Positions 43,994 through 53,863 of a stretch of DNA of 64,000 nt are shown one piece after another. How positions within the stretch are numbered: the first letter of the stretch is position 1; each line of letters starts with the position of its first letter. The notes under the pieces were generated by a model that saw nothing but the letters and a program-made list of their open reading frames with translations, was not told the DNA's origin and made no database searches. Both the position numbers and the translations under genes were made by a program. The stretch is from Desulfofarcimen acetoxidans DSM 771 (lineage in GTDB: Bacteria; Bacillota; Desulfotomaculia; Desulfotomaculales; Desulfofarciminaceae), in the NCBI RefSeq assembly GCF_000024205.1, contig NC_013216.1, positions 2,232,001 through 2,296,000 of the forward strand, given 5' to 3'.

Positions 43994-44683
43994 TTGATAG
44001 ATAACATGAGCATTGCTATAGACGGGCCTGCCGGTGCGGGTAAGAGTACCGTAGCCAGGCTGCTGGCAGAAAAATTAGGTTTGCTTTACATAGATACCGG
44101 GGCCATGTATCGTACCTTAACCTTATCTGTACTGAGAGAGCAGCTAGACTTGTCCGATGAGGACAGGATAACAAAATTGGCAGGAGCGTTAAATATTAAG
44201 CTTTCCAATCAACCTCTGGATAATAAAGTTTTTTTAAACGGTGAGGATGTTACTGAGGCTATTAGACAGCCTGAAGTTTCCCGTAATGTAGCTTTAATTG
44301 CCAGGATGCCCGCAGTTCGTCAAATTATGGTTAATATACAGCAATCCCTGGCTGAAAAGGGTAAAGTGGTGATGGAGGGACGGGATATTGGCAATAAGGT
44401 TTTACCCGGTGCCACATATAAATTTTTTCTAACCGCTTCGCCCGAGGAGAGGGCTAAGCGCAGGTACAGAGAATTAATAGAAAAAGGTTACGAGGTTAGT
44501 TTAAATGACTTAGTGCGGGATATAACAGAACGAGATAATACTGACAGAACCAGGTTGACTGACCCGCTCATTCCGGCTCCTGACGCCATAATTATTGACA
44601 GCACAAATATGAGTCTGGTAGAGGTAACTAATAATATTATAAAACTTATTGCTGCCGGCAATAACGGGGGTACCTCTGAATGA
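43994..44683 (+). CDS. cmk: Cytidylate kinase
   Basis: A 229-residue nucleoside monophosphate kinase phosphorylating CMP/dCMP. P-loop DGPAGAGKSTVAR near the N-terminus, YIDTGAMYRTLTL, GRDIGNKVLPGA and the lid region ASPEERAKRRYREL. The best start is TTG 43994, eight bases after AGGAG; the frame is open from 43964. It begins the cmk-plsC-ispH/S1 operon typical of Clostridia; its stop overlaps the plsC ATG by four bases. Confidence 0.95.
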   Translation: MIDNMSIAIDGPAGAGKSTVARLLAEKLGLLYIDTGAMYRTLTLSVLREQLDLSDEDRITKLAGALNIKLSNQPLDNKVFLNGEDVTEAIRQPEVSRNVALIARMPAVRQIMVNIQQSLAEKGKVVMEGRDIGNKVLPGATYKFFLTASPEERAKRRYRELIEKGYEVSLNDLVRDITERDNTDRTRLTDPLIPAPDAIIIDSTNMSLVEVTNNIIKLIAAGNNGGTSE

Positions 44684-45264
44684 TTTATCAAACCAGTAAA
44701 TTTCTCTGTACTGCTGTTTTAAAAATTTTACGCCGCTGGCAAATACAAGGTTTAGGTAATTTACCCGCTAAAGGAGGCTTTCTGATAGTATCCAATCATA
44801 CAAGTTATTGGGACCCTCTCGCCGTTGGTTGCGCTATCAAGCCTAGAATATACTACATGGCCAAAGCTGAGTTGTTTAAGATACCGGTATTTAGAGAATT
44901 GATCACGTCTTTTGGAGCTTTTCCGGTACACAGGGAAAAAGCCGATCGTCAAGCTATTCGTATGGCCTTAAAATTGCTTAAAGAAGGCAAGGTGGTGGGA
45001 ATTTTTCCCGAGGGGACAAGAAGTCATTCCGGAGAATTATTGCAGCCGCATTTAGGTGCGGCTATGCTGGCCTTAAAATCCCAGGTACCGGTCGTGCCGG
45101 TAGCGGTTTTAGACTCCAAGGGTATATTTCGCAGGCTTAAACTTAATATAGGCAAGCCATTTTATATAGGAAACCGGCAATCAGATCAAACGCCAAAAGA
45201 AATTATTGAGGCCGGAACTGAACAAATCATGTCTGAAATTTCTCATTTAATGCAATTAAAATAA
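44680..45264 (+). CDS. plsC: 1-acyl-sn-glycerol-3-phosphate acyltransferase
   Basis: A 194-residue PlsC-type acyltransferase making phosphatidic acid at the membrane. The HX4D motif is NHTSYWDPLAVG, and FPEGTRSHSG and PVVPVAVL are the other conserved blocks. It is ATGA-coupled to cmk and 23 bases before ispH. plsY and gpsA, the earlier steps of phosphatidic acid formation, lie 8-9 kb downstream. Confidence 0.93.
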   Translation: MIYQTSKFLCTAVLKILRRWQIQGLGNLPAKGGFLIVSNHTSYWDPLAVGCAIKPRIYYMAKAELFKIPVFRELITSFGAFPVHREKADRQAIRMALKLLKEGKVVGIFPEGTRSHSGELLQPHLGAAMLALKSQVPVVPVAVLDSKGIFRRLKLNIGKPFYIGNRQSDQTPKEIIEAGTEQIMSEISHLMQLK

Positions 45265-45287
45265 TATTTTAATGGTGATAGTTTGGT

Positions 45288-47318
45288 ATGAAGATTATTG
45301 TTGCGGATAAAGCAGGTTTTTGTTTTGGAGTAAAAAGAGCTATAGATATGGCCAATGATGTGGTGCGTAAACGGGACGGACCTATTTACTCGCTGGGTCC
45401 GCTGATTCATAACCCGCAGGTTGTTGATAAATTGGCGCAAGAAGGCATCATAGCTATTGATGATTTAAAAGAAATACATGCAGGTACCGTAATTATTCGT
45501 TCTCACGGAGTGGGACCGGAAATTCTATCAGAGGTCTATGAAAGAGGTTTAAATCTTATTAATGCAACCTGTCCTTTTGTAAGCCGAGCCCAACAAATTG
45601 CCAGAGATCTTTATACAGAAGGCAGGCAAGTGATAGTTGTAGGAGACAAGGATCATCCTGAGGTTCAAGGTATAGTGGGTTGGGCTAACGGTCAAGCCCT
45701 GGTAGTTCAGAATTCTCTGGAAGCTGAGGCACTGGGGGCAATATCCAATGCAGGTGTCCTGGCACAAACGACTCAACCACTGGTAAATTTTCAGCAAGTG
45801 GTAGATGTCTTAAAACAAAAAACTGAGCAGCTTAAAGAATGCAATACCATTTGTCATGCTACCGGTGAAAGGCAGCAAGCGGCACTTGAACTGGCACGCA
45901 ATGTGGATGTAATGGTAGTAGTGGGTGGAGCAAACAGCGCCAATACAGGGAAACTAGCTAATTTGTGCCGCTCTACCGGAACACCGGCTTACCAAATTGA
46001 AACTGCCGGAGAGTTACGTGTCGGGTGGTTTGCCTGTGTTGAAAAAGTTGGGCTTACAGCAGGTGCATCAACACCTGACTGGATTATAGAGGAGGTTAAA
46101 AAACGCATGAATGAATTAGGCGAAATGAATGGTATAGAAGAAAGTAAAGAGCAACTGGAAGAAATAAACTCTGCTGAAGAGGGTATGCAGGATTCAGTAG
46201 AAGTTAAAGCGCTGCACAATGGAGATATAGTAAAAGGGGTTGTAGTGCAAATAGGCCAGGACGAGGTTCTGGTAGATGTTGGGTCAAAGTCGGAAGGTTT
46301 TATATCTGCTAAGGAATTATCAAGCTTTAACATTAATTCCCCGGATGAAGTGGTCAAGATTGGGGATGAAATAGATGTATTTGTTATAAGTGCGGAGGAT
46401 AACGAAGGTAGGATAAAATTATCAAAAACCAGAGCAGATGCCGAAAATGCATGGGCTAAATTGGAGAGCCTATTGGAAAGCAGTGAAAAGATAGAAGGAA
46501 CAGTGAGAGAGGTTGTTAAAGGAGGTTTGCTGGTAGATGTAGGAGTAAGGGCCTTTTTGCCTGCTTCATTGGTAGATAAGGGTTATGTGGAAGACCTCTC
46601 TAAATATGTAGGGGAAAATATAACTGCTCAGGTGATTGAGATTAACCGGATCAGGAGAAAAGTTGTACTTTCCAGAAAGGCTATCTTAGAAGAGGAATAT
46701 GCTAATCGCAAGGAAGAGCTGCTGAATTCCTTACAGGAGGGCCAAACAGTAAGTGGTATAGTTAGAAGAATTACTAATTTCGGCGCTTTTGTTGATATCG
46801 GAGGTGTTGACGGTCTTTTACACATATCTGAAATGGCCTGGTACAGGGTTACTCATCCTTCAGAAATTGTTCAGGTAGGTGATGAAGTAACTGTTATGGT
46901 ATTAAAGATTGACCGCAATGCAGATAAGATTTCACTGGGATTGAAACAAGTTTTAGCCAATCCCTGGGAAAATGTTGATTCCAAGTACCCTGTGGGAGCG
47001 ATTGTAGCGGCAAAAGTTGTTCGTTTAGCACCCTTTGGCGCCTTTGTTCAATTAGAACCAGGTGTAGAAGGTTTGGTACACATTTCCCACTTGGCAGATC
47101 ATCATGTTGAAAAACCTGAGGATGTTGTGAGTGAGGGTGAAGAAGTTAATGTGAAGGTTTTAAGCGTTGACACACAGGAAAAGCGTATTCGTCTCTCCAT
47201 TAAAGAAGTGACCAAGAAAGTTAAAGAAGAAAAACCGGTACAAAACTATGAAAGCAATAGCCAAGGTTCAGGAGAAATCACTATTGGTGAAATTTTAGGA
47301 GCCAGTCTAAAAAAATAA
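45288..47318 (+). CDS. ispH: IspH (HMBPP reductase) fused to four S1 domains
   Basis: A 676-residue fusion. Residues 1-280 are the [4Fe-4S] enzyme that makes IPP and DMAPP in the last MEP-pathway step: cluster Cys12 (GFCFGVKRA), Cys95 (NATCPFV) and Cys189 (NTICHAT), with SHG and SANT segments. After an acidic linker (about 285-305), four S1 RNA-binding repeats follow (starting near GDIVKGVVVQIG, EGTVREVVKGG, GQTVSGIVRRIT and GAIVAAKVVRLA), like ribosomal protein S1. This fusion is known in Clostridia. The ribosome binding site is weak. Confidence 0.95.
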   Translation: MKIIVADKAGFCFGVKRAIDMANDVVRKRDGPIYSLGPLIHNPQVVDKLAQEGIIAIDDLKEIHAGTVIIRSHGVGPEILSEVYERGLNLINATCPFVSRAQQIARDLYTEGRQVIVVGDKDHPEVQGIVGWANGQALVVQNSLEAEALGAISNAGVLAQTTQPLVNFQQVVDVLKQKTEQLKECNTICHATGERQQAALELARNVDVMVVVGGANSANTGKLANLCRSTGTPAYQIETAGELRVGWFACVEKVGLTAGASTPDWIIEEVKKRMNELGEMNGIEESKEQLEEINSAEEGMQDSVEVKALHNGDIVKGVVVQIGQDEVLVDVGSKSEGFISAKELSSFNINSPDEVVKIGDEIDVFVISAEDNEGRIKLSKTRADAENAWAKLESLLESSEKIEGTVREVVKGGLLVDVGVRAFLPASLVDKGYVEDLSKYVGENITAQVIEINRIRRKVVLSRKAILEEEYANRKEELLNSLQEGQTVSGIVRRITNFGAFVDIGGVDGLLHISEMAWYRVTHPSEIVQVGDEVTVMVLKIDRNADKISLGLKQVLANPWENVDSKYPVGAIVAAKVVRLAPFGAFVQLEPGVEGLVHISHLADHHVEKPEDVVSEGEEVNVKVLSVDTQEKRIRLSIKEVTKKVKEEKPVQNYESNSQGSGEITIGEILGASLKK

Positions 47319-47350
47319 CCTTTAAATTAAACCTAATATTTTGTTCTGTA

Positions 47351-47376
47351 GAGCGGCGTTTCAGCCGCTTTTTTTT
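47351..47376 (+). terminator. Intrinsic terminator after ispH-S1
   Basis: AGCGGC (47352-47357), loop GTTTCA, GCCGCT (47364-47369), then a run of seven T residues. Confidence 0.88.
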
Positions 47377-47408
47377 ATTCCAGAAAATTATGCTTATGAT
47401 GGATCTGC
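47377..47408 (+). repeat. Dispersed intergenic repeat, copy C (left block only)
   Basis: ATTCCAGAAAATTATGCTT and ATGATGGATCTGCGGG match the left end of copies B and D. After this the similarity stops, so it is a truncated copy. Like the others it begins right after a terminator T-run. Confidence 0.7.
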
Positions 47409-47525
47409 GGGCACCACAGAGAACCTGAAAAGCAGGATGCAACTTTCTGGTTTGTTGTATAATCTCAGTGTTTGTGGATACGATAATGACTGCATATTTT
47501 AAAATATTAAGAGGGAGGTAAACTA

Positions 47526-48293
47526 ATGACAAGGTTTCCAATTGGCATTACAGCCCTGTTTATTGTATCCATTTTAATATATCTGGGACTTGCGCAAAGA
47601 GTGTTGGACCGGATGAGATTATCTGATAAAGAAGCACTGGCACTTATTGCAGCAATTATTATAGGCAGTTTTATTAGTATTCCTATACCAATTGGGCGTT
47701 TTGCCACATCTGTCAATCTGGGTGGAGCAGTGGTTCCGGTAGGGCTGGCTCTATACCTTTTAAGTAAGGCCGGTACAGCTAAAGAATGGCTGAGAGCATT
47801 GGTTGCCACAGCTATTACAGCATTTGCAGTTTATTACCTGGCGGCGTTAATTAATTCCGGCATCAGTGAACCGGCGGGGAAATACGCTTTTATGGATGCC
47901 ATATATCTCTATCCTCTGGTAGGAGGTCTGGTTGCTTATTTGGCCGGACGCTCGCGGCGTTCCGCTTTTATTTCAGCAACCCTCGGAGTACTGGTTGTCG
48001 ATATAATTCATTATTTCTGGTTAGTATCAGCCGGGGCACCGGCCGGTACACCTGTAAATATCGGCGGAGCGGGAGCTTTTGACGCCATTGTTTTATCCGG
48101 TGTGTTTGCGGTACTTTTAGCGGAAATTATCGGTGAGTTTAGGGAAAGACTGCAGGGAGGACCAAAAGTTAAAGGCAGATCAGATGAGTTGCTGGCGGGT
48201 TTAAGAAAACCCGGTGTTGAGCAGGATAAATTTACTGCTAAAAAGGAAATCAACCGTCCGGACCAGGGTGAGGAGGTTTCGAAGGATGAATAA
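47526..48293 (+). CDS. DUF1614 membrane protein
   Basis: A 255-residue membrane protein with about seven helices and a hydrophilic C-terminal tail (from about residue 205). It has the DUF1614 pattern IIIGSFISIPI ... NLGGAVVPVGLALYLL, and IGGAGAFDAIVLSGVFAVLLAEI. The function is unknown; homologues often precede spoIIP in sporulating Clostridia, as here, where the genes overlap by eight bases. ATG follows GGGAGG. Confidence 0.85.
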   Translation: MTRFPIGITALFIVSILIYLGLAQRVLDRMRLSDKEALALIAAIIIGSFISIPIPIGRFATSVNLGGAVVPVGLALYLLSKAGTAKEWLRALVATAITAFAVYYLAALINSGISEPAGKYAFMDAIYLYPLVGGLVAYLAGRSRRSAFISATLGVLVVDIIHYFWLVSAGAPAGTPVNIGGAGAFDAIVLSGVFAVLLAEIIGEFRERLQGGPKVKGRSDELLAGLRKPGVEQDKFTAKKEINRPDQGEEVSKDE

Positions 48294-49548
48294 AATCTTT
48301 AAAATTAGCGTTCTAAGTCTGGCGTTGTTAGGTATAGCTCTTTTGTCATTTTCGGTAATTTCTCCAAACAAGAGCATTCCGACCTGGAATATAAGCTCTG
48401 TTTTCAGTAAAGATTATCCCGATCATTTGACGGATAAAGCAATGGTTATTCTGGATCAGAATAACCAGGAAATAAGCAGGGCTGCCCGCAATGTGTCCAC
48501 AGGAGATGAGATTTACAAGCCGGACGGTAAAAGTTATAAAGTGGTGCGGGTGGAAGGTGAAAAAGCCTATGCCAAGTATTTGGGCCGCGATAAAGAATTA
48601 GTGGCCTGGCAAGAATTTTTTAATAATTATGAGGTACCTGTAACCTCTAAGACAGAAAAGGATAATGTGGGAATTTATCACACCCATACCGATGAATCTT
48701 ATGTACCGACAGACGGGAAGGCCGCTATCCCTTTTAAGGGAGGCATTTACCAGGTTGGCAGCGCTTTGGTGAACAGTCTGAAATCAAACGATACCAATGT
48801 TATATGGGATAAAACACCTCATGATCCTCATGACAATAACGCTTATATACGTTCGAGAAGAACAGCCACCAATCTAATGAAAAACAATCCTGTGGCTATA
48901 TTTGATGTACACAGGGACGGCATACCGGACCCTGACTATTATAAAAAACAGGTTAGCGGACAAACTGTGGCCCAACTGCGCCTGGTTATCGGCAGACAAA
49001 ATCCTAAAGTAAGTTCTAATACAGATTTTGCAAAAAGGTTAATGGCCTATGCCAATAAAGTACATCCAAATATTGTTAAGGAAATTTATATGGGCAAAGG
49101 CAATTACAATCAAGATCTCATGTCAACAGCCTTATTAGTGGAGGCAGGTACACATACCAACAGTAAAGTCGAAGCTGAAAAAGGAATTTCCATGCTTGCG
49201 GATGCCGTACCTGTGGTTTTAGGAGTCAATAAACCCGCCAAGCCGGAACCTACAGGCGCAACCGGAAGCTGGAAAGCGCTGGGCTGGATTTTAGCCATTA
49301 CCATCCTTGGTGCCGGAGCATTTTTGATTATCGGTTCCGGCAGCCTTAAAAATGCCGGTACCAGGTTGCGTAAATTTGGCGGCAATGAAATGGCCAATTA
49401 TTTTGGGCCGCCATATATGCTGAAAAAACCTGTACATAAAAAAATAGTGACGGAAGATAAAAAAGAACTGACAAAAGATAAAGATAAGACAGACGCACTT
49501 GATCTTGAAGTGCTGAAAAACGCTCATGATGATATAAGCAAAGACTGA
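48286..49548 (+). CDS. spoIIP: Stage II sporulation protein P
   Basis: A 420-residue cell-wall amidase/endopeptidase of the engulfment machinery (with SpoIID and SpoIIM). It has an N-terminal membrane anchor (residues 4-24), then the catalytic domain with IYHTHTDESYVP, FDVHRDG and LLVEAGTHTNS, holding zinc-ligand His and catalytic Glu residues. ATG 48286 follows AAGG and GAGG; the open frame begins 72 bases upstream. Unusually it has a second hydrophobic helix (about 328-350, WKALGWILAITILGAGAFL) and a charged tail of about 70 residues after the enzyme domain. Confidence 0.93.
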   Translation: MNKIFKISVLSLALLGIALLSFSVISPNKSIPTWNISSVFSKDYPDHLTDKAMVILDQNNQEISRAARNVSTGDEIYKPDGKSYKVVRVEGEKAYAKYLGRDKELVAWQEFFNNYEVPVTSKTEKDNVGIYHTHTDESYVPTDGKAAIPFKGGIYQVGSALVNSLKSNDTNVIWDKTPHDPHDNNAYIRSRRTATNLMKNNPVAIFDVHRDGIPDPDYYKKQVSGQTVAQLRLVIGRQNPKVSSNTDFAKRLMAYANKVHPNIVKEIYMGKGNYNQDLMSTALLVEAGTHTNSKVEAEKGISMLADAVPVVLGVNKPAKPEPTGATGSWKALGWILAITILGAGAFLIIGSGSLKNAGTRLRKFGGNEMANYFGPPYMLKKPVHKKIVTEDKKELTKDKDKTDALDLEVLKNAHDDISKD

Positions 49549-49559
49549 CAGGCAGAAAA

Positions 49560-50033
49560 ATGAAAATAATATATCATTGTTTCGGAGGAGCTCACTCATC
49601 CGTTACTGCTGCGGCTATTCACCTTGGACAACTGCCTGAGGATACTATACCAAATGGCAGTGAATTTACAAAATTGGCATTCTATGATGTACAAAAAAGA
49701 ATTACCCACGGCAATTTATACTTGTCAGGTATTGACAGCGGCAATAATCAAATATATATCCTTGGCAGGCGTGGCAAGTCACAAGCAGTAAGTAATCTGG
49801 CTGAAGATTTAATGCGAGCCTTAGGTGCTGATAAAGAGAATATTATGCTGGTTAATGCGGCAAAGCATGTAAACCTAACTATGAGAATCGGAGGGTTGCT
49901 TTCAAGGCATCTCGGTATGGTAAAGTGGGGAAGACCTATAGTTATTTGGGGTACTCAAAAAGCCTATCCTTACCTGGCCGATTTGGTAAAAAATGTTAGA
50001 CTAAAGGTGGCCTCCGATTCATGCAAACAATAA
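49560..50033 (+). CDS. DUF3189 protein, first copy
   Basis: A 157-residue DUF3189 protein. It starts MKIIYHCFGGAHSSVTAAAIHLG, a P-loop-like Gly/Ser-rich turn, and has GIDSGNNQIYILGRRG and NLAEDLM. DUF3189 is confined mainly to spore-forming Clostridia and has no known function. It follows spoIIP by 11 bases and overlaps a second DUF3189 gene. Confidence 0.82.
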   Translation: MKIIYHCFGGAHSSVTAAAIHLGQLPEDTIPNGSEFTKLAFYDVQKRITHGNLYLSGIDSGNNQIYILGRRGKSQAVSNLAEDLMRALGADKENIMLVNAAKHVNLTMRIGGLLSRHLGMVKWGRPIVIWGTQKAYPYLADLVKNVRLKVASDSCKQ

Positions 50034-50455
50034 TATATTACAGCTGCAATTATTCGCCTTTGGCGCTGGTTATGGCTGCCCGAAAAACCGGTCTGCTCCA
50101 TGATGAAAGAGGTCTGTATGTTTCTGATTTGAAGCAAATTGTACTTCTTAATTCAAAAGGAACCAGGGACCGGTTAATTTTTGTAGGTTTAGACAAGGAT
50201 AATAATAGAATTTATGCTTTAAGCGGATGTGGGCCAAGAGAATTAATATTAAGGTTTATAAACAGCTTTATCAGTTTATGTGGTAAAAATGGTAATAATT
50301 TTACTATAACCGATTGCTCCAACAGTATAAATCCAATACTTTCCCTCAGTTGGTATTTTTTCCAAAAAAATATCTTCGGGTTCTTCGGAGAAATTGTCTG
50401 CCACTTGATTAACAAAAGTTATATCGGTGCTTCTGCAGCAATTAAAAAGTCATAA
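50021..50455 (+). CDS. DUF3189 protein, second divergent copy
   Basis: A 144-residue paralogue of the preceding protein: IIYYSCNYSPLALVMAARKTGLL replaces the HCFGGAHSS turn, and FVGLDKDNNRIYALSGCG matches GIDSGNNQIYILGRRG. The Gly-rich turn has lost its Gly-Gly, so any ligand site may differ. It starts 13 bases inside the first copy, so the two are translationally coupled and may form a heteromer. Confidence 0.78.
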   Translation: MQTIIYYSCNYSPLALVMAARKTGLLHDERGLYVSDLKQIVLLNSKGTRDRLIFVGLDKDNNRIYALSGCGPRELILRFINSFISLCGKNGNNFTITDCSNSINPILSLSWYFFQKNIFGFFGEIVCHLINKSYIGASAAIKKS

Positions 50456-50566
50456 TAAAACACATAAATTATATGGCGATTTCCTGTAATCCTGCTCTTT
50501 TATCTTGACTAAGCTTGGTAATTATTAGATAATTAAAGCTAATGTTATTTTGAGAGGAGGACCCTT

Positions 50567-51889
50567 ATGGGTCAGCGGGGTTTACAAATTGTCCAAGTAC
50601 TGCCTGGCAGTATTGCTGAAGAGGTTGGACTGGAGCCGGGAGACATGGTATTAAGTATTAATGATATGCCAGTACCAGATATTATTGAGTATCGCTACTT
50701 GATTGCTGATGAGGAATTATACCTGCATATAATTAAGCAGAATCAAGAAGACTGGGTTCTGGAAATAGAAAAAGATTATGAAGATGATCTGGGGTTGGAT
50801 TTTGGAGATAATGCTTTTGGATCAACTAAGCGCTGTCAGAATAAATGTATTTTTTGTTTTGTGGATCAAATGCCACCGGAGATGAGAAAAACACTCTATA
50901 TTAAGGATGATGATTACAGGTTGTCTTTTTGGCAGGGTAATTTTATTACCTTGACCAATTTAAAGCCGGAGGATATGGAAAGAATCGTTGCACAAAAGCT
51001 CAGCCCTCTTTATGTATCGGTTCATTCAACTGACCCGGAATTGCGGCAAAGGATTTTGGGCAATCCCAGGGCAGGTAAAATAATGGAGCAATTAACCTTT
51101 TTGGCTGCCGGGGGGATTGAAGTACATGCACAAATAGTGCTGTGTCCGGAAATCAATGACGGAACATATCTAAAAAATACTGTAAAGGATCTCGCAGCTT
51201 TATGGCCTCAAATCAGCTCAATAGCTGTTGTTCCCGTCGGTTTGACCAGGTATTGCCGGAATTCTTTAGTGAGATCTTATACGCCTAACGAGGCCAGGCA
51301 GGTTATTTCCTTTATATCCGAAATACAAAATAAATTTCTTAAGCAGTATAATAATCCGCTTGTTTTTGCCTCAGATGAGTTTTATCTTCTGGCAGGATTG
51401 CCAATACCGGTTGCTGCTAATTATGCAGGTTTCCCTCAAATTGAGAACGGGATTGGGTTGACCAGGTTATTTTTGGATAAGTGGTTAGAATTAGTTCCTT
51501 CCCTGCCAACTGGCTTGCAGAAAACAAGACGTGTTACCCTGATTTCAGGGGTTCTGGCCTCATCTATTCTGGCTCAGGTTGTTGACAGGCTAAATATGAT
51601 AGACAATCTGGAAGTTTGTTTGCGCGTGGTGGTTAATAAGTTTTTCGGTGAGCAAGTTACTGTGGCAGGACTTTTAACCGCAAGTGATTTAGAGGCCGCT
51701 CTGGCGGGAGATGATTTGGGAGATTTGCTCATTTTGCCCTCAGTTATGTTAAAAGCAGGTGAGCAAATCTTTCTGGATGATATTAGTCTTGCCAAACTGG
51801 CAGGAAGACTGAAAATACCCATTGCAGCAGTTGACGGGCCTGCTGATATGATTAGAGTAATATTACAAAGCCCCGAAAAGCTACCTTAG
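50567..51889 (+). CDS. PDZ / DUF512 radical-SAM-like protein
   Basis: A 440-residue protein: N-terminal PDZ-like domain (LQIVQVLPGSIAEEVGLEPGD, about residues 4-65), a radical-SAM-type barrel with CQNKCIFCFVDQMP (C-x3-C-x2-C, about residues 89-96), and the C-terminal DUF512 domain. Found beside der in many Clostridia, as here (12-base gap). The reaction is unknown; the Cys motif predicts a [4Fe-4S] cluster and SAM cleavage. ATG follows GAGGAGG. Confidence 0.9.
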   Translation: MGQRGLQIVQVLPGSIAEEVGLEPGDMVLSINDMPVPDIIEYRYLIADEELYLHIIKQNQEDWVLEIEKDYEDDLGLDFGDNAFGSTKRCQNKCIFCFVDQMPPEMRKTLYIKDDDYRLSFWQGNFITLTNLKPEDMERIVAQKLSPLYVSVHSTDPELRQRILGNPRAGKIMEQLTFLAAGGIEVHAQIVLCPEINDGTYLKNTVKDLAALWPQISSIAVVPVGLTRYCRNSLVRSYTPNEARQVISFISEIQNKFLKQYNNPLVFASDEFYLLAGLPIPVAANYAGFPQIENGIGLTRLFLDKWLELVPSLPTGLQKTRRVTLISGVLASSILAQVVDRLNMIDNLEVCLRVVVNKFFGEQVTVAGLLTASDLEAALAGDDLGDLLILPSVMLKAGEQIFLDDISLAKLAGRLKIPIAAVDGPADMIRVILQSPEKLP

Positions 51890-51901
51890 GAGGAACTATA
51901 A

Positions 51902-53233
51902 GTGTCAAAACCGATTGTTGCTATAGTTGGGCGCCCTAATGTCGGGAAATCCACACTATTTAACCGTATTGTAGGAGCCCGTGTTGCTATTGTTGAGGGT
52001 CAACCGGGAATTACCAGAGACAGGCTTTACCAGGAAGCTGAGTGGTCGGGACGCAGCTTTATGCTGGTGGATACGGGAGGTATAGACTTTCAAGAAAATG
52101 ATGAAATAGTCAGTAATGTGCGTCACCAGGCCAGGTTGGCTATTGAGGAAGCGGATTTAGTACTTTTCGTGGTTGATGCAAGAAGCGGTTTATTGGGCTC
52201 CGATGAAGAAGTTGCCAATATTTTACGCCGTACAGATACACCTGTTTTACTGGTTGCCAATAAAGTTGAAAATTTTTCCCTGGAGGATAATCCGCAGTTT
52301 TTAGAATTTTATAGCCTGGGATTGGGAGAGCCTATACCTGTTTCTGCTGCCGAAGGTAAGAATACCGGAGATTTGTTAGATCAAGTAATTACTCTGCTGC
52401 CACTGGAAATTAAGGATGATTATGATCCTGATGTAATTAAAATTGCAGTAATTGGACGGCCTAATGTGGGTAAATCTTCGCTGGTTAACTCCATATTGGG
52501 GCAAGAGAGGGTTATCGTCAGCAATGTACCCGGTACCACCAGGGATGCCATAGATACTCCCTTTGAGCGGGATGATAAACATTATGTATTAATTGATACT
52601 GCAGGTATTCGCCGAAAAAGCCGGATATACATATCCACTGAAAAATATAGCGTTTTAAGATCCTTAAAAGCTATTGATCGCTCGGATGTTGCTTTGATTG
52701 TTCTGGATGCGGAAGAAGGGGTAACTGACCAGGATAAGCGAATTGCCGGTTATGCACATGAAAAGGGCAAAGCCAGCATTATAATTATAAATAAATGGGA
52801 TTTGATTGAGAAAGATGATCATACCATGTCCATTTTCACCAGAAAGATTAGAGAGGAAATGGGCTTTATCACCTATGCTCCGGTTTTGTTTATTTCAGCT
52901 TTGACCAGGCAGCGGGTGCATCGGGTTCTGGAACTGGTTGACTATGTCAGTGAACAACATTCTCTGCGCATAGCAACGGCCAATCTTAACACACTAATCA
53001 GAGAGGCCTTGCTGCACAATGCACCGCCCGCACCAAAAGGAAAACGCCTGAAAATATATTATGCAACCCAGAAAAGTGTTAAACCGCCCACTTATATACT
53101 CTTTGTTAATGATCCGGAATTAATGCATTTTTCCTATCTACGTTATCTGGAAAATCAGCTGCGTTTGGCTTACGGTTTGGAAGGCACTCCCATAATATTT
53201 AAACTGCGCAGAAGAAGTGACGAGGAGGGATAG
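51902..53233 (+). CDS. der: Ribosome-assembly GTPase Der (EngA)
   Basis: A 443-residue tandem GTPase needed for 50S subunit maturation. Domain 1: [20 protein letters not shown] (instead of NKxD); domain 2: [20 protein letters not shown]; then a C-terminal KH-like domain (about 350-443). The GTG start follows AGGAGG. The first-domain NKVE is a small departure from the G4 motif; NKxD-to-NKxE changes are rare but Asp/Glu exchange may preserve guanine contact. Confidence 0.95.
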   Translation: MSKPIVAIVGRPNVGKSTLFNRIVGARVAIVEGQPGITRDRLYQEAEWSGRSFMLVDTGGIDFQENDEIVSNVRHQARLAIEEADLVLFVVDARSGLLGSDEEVANILRRTDTPVLLVANKVENFSLEDNPQFLEFYSLGLGEPIPVSAAEGKNTGDLLDQVITLLPLEIKDDYDPDVIKIAVIGRPNVGKSSLVNSILGQERVIVSNVPGTTRDAIDTPFERDDKHYVLIDTAGIRRKSRIYISTEKYSVLRSLKAIDRSDVALIVLDAEEGVTDQDKRIAGYAHEKGKASIIIINKWDLIEKDDHTMSIFTRKIREEMGFITYAPVLFISALTRQRVHRVLELVDYVSEQHSLRIATANLNTLIREALLHNAPPAPKGKRLKIYYATQKSVKPPTYILFVNDPELMHFSYLRYLENQLRLAYGLEGTPIIFKLRRRSDEEG

Positions 53234-53238
53234 GAAGA

Positions 53239-53841
53239 ATGAATATGCTTATGGCTATTATCATTAGCTATTTGATTGGTTCCATCCCCTTTGGCTATCT
53301 GGTGACCCGTATCTGGAAAGGTATAGATATAAGAGATTTGGGCAGCGGCAACATAGGCGCAACCAATGTCTGGCGAAATCTGGGTCCGGCGGCAGGGTTG
53401 CTTGCTTTAGCCGGAGATATTGGTAAAGGTGTGCTAGCCGTGATTCTGGCCAAGTCTCTGGGCAATGAAACAACTGTTTTACTGGCTTCACTGGCCGTAC
53501 TGGCTGGTCACAGTTATCCTGTCTTCTTAAATTTTAAAGGAGGCAAAATGGTTGCTACCGGTCTGGGTGTACTGCTGGCTACCAACTCCACTACGCCTAT
53601 TGTTGCCTTGGTGGCATTTCTAATATGGCTGCTGTTTGTTGGCGTAAGCCGTTATGTTTCTCTGGGTTCGATTGCCGCAGCCGTATCTGTATCTATAACC
53701 ATGCTGGTATTAAAAGAACCCTGGCAGGTGCTTGTTTTTGGGTTTACAGCCTCCGTATTGGCTATATATAAGCACAGCTCCAACATTAAACGACTGTTAA
53801 ACGGAACTGAAAATAAAATAGTATTTAAAAATAAAAAGTGA
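53239..53841 (+). CDS. plsY: Glycerol-3-phosphate acyltransferase PlsY
   Basis: A 200-residue membrane enzyme acylating glycerol 3-phosphate from acyl-phosphate. The family motifs are present: YLIGSIPFGYLVTR, DLGSGNIGATNVWR (motif 1), GHSYPVFLNFKGGKMVATG (motif 2) and a C-terminal YKHSSNIKRLLNGTE (motif 3). Five bases after der; 22 bases before gpsA, which supplies its substrate. Confidence 0.96.
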   Translation: MNMLMAIIISYLIGSIPFGYLVTRIWKGIDIRDLGSGNIGATNVWRNLGPAAGLLALAGDIGKGVLAVILAKSLGNETTVLLASLAVLAGHSYPVFLNFKGGKMVATGLGVLLATNSTTPIVALVAFLIWLLFVGVSRYVSLGSIAAAVSVSITMLVLKEPWQVLVFGFTASVLAIYKHSSNIKRLLNGTENKIVFKNKK

Positions 53842-53863
53842 GGGGGAGGAATAAACATTAACT

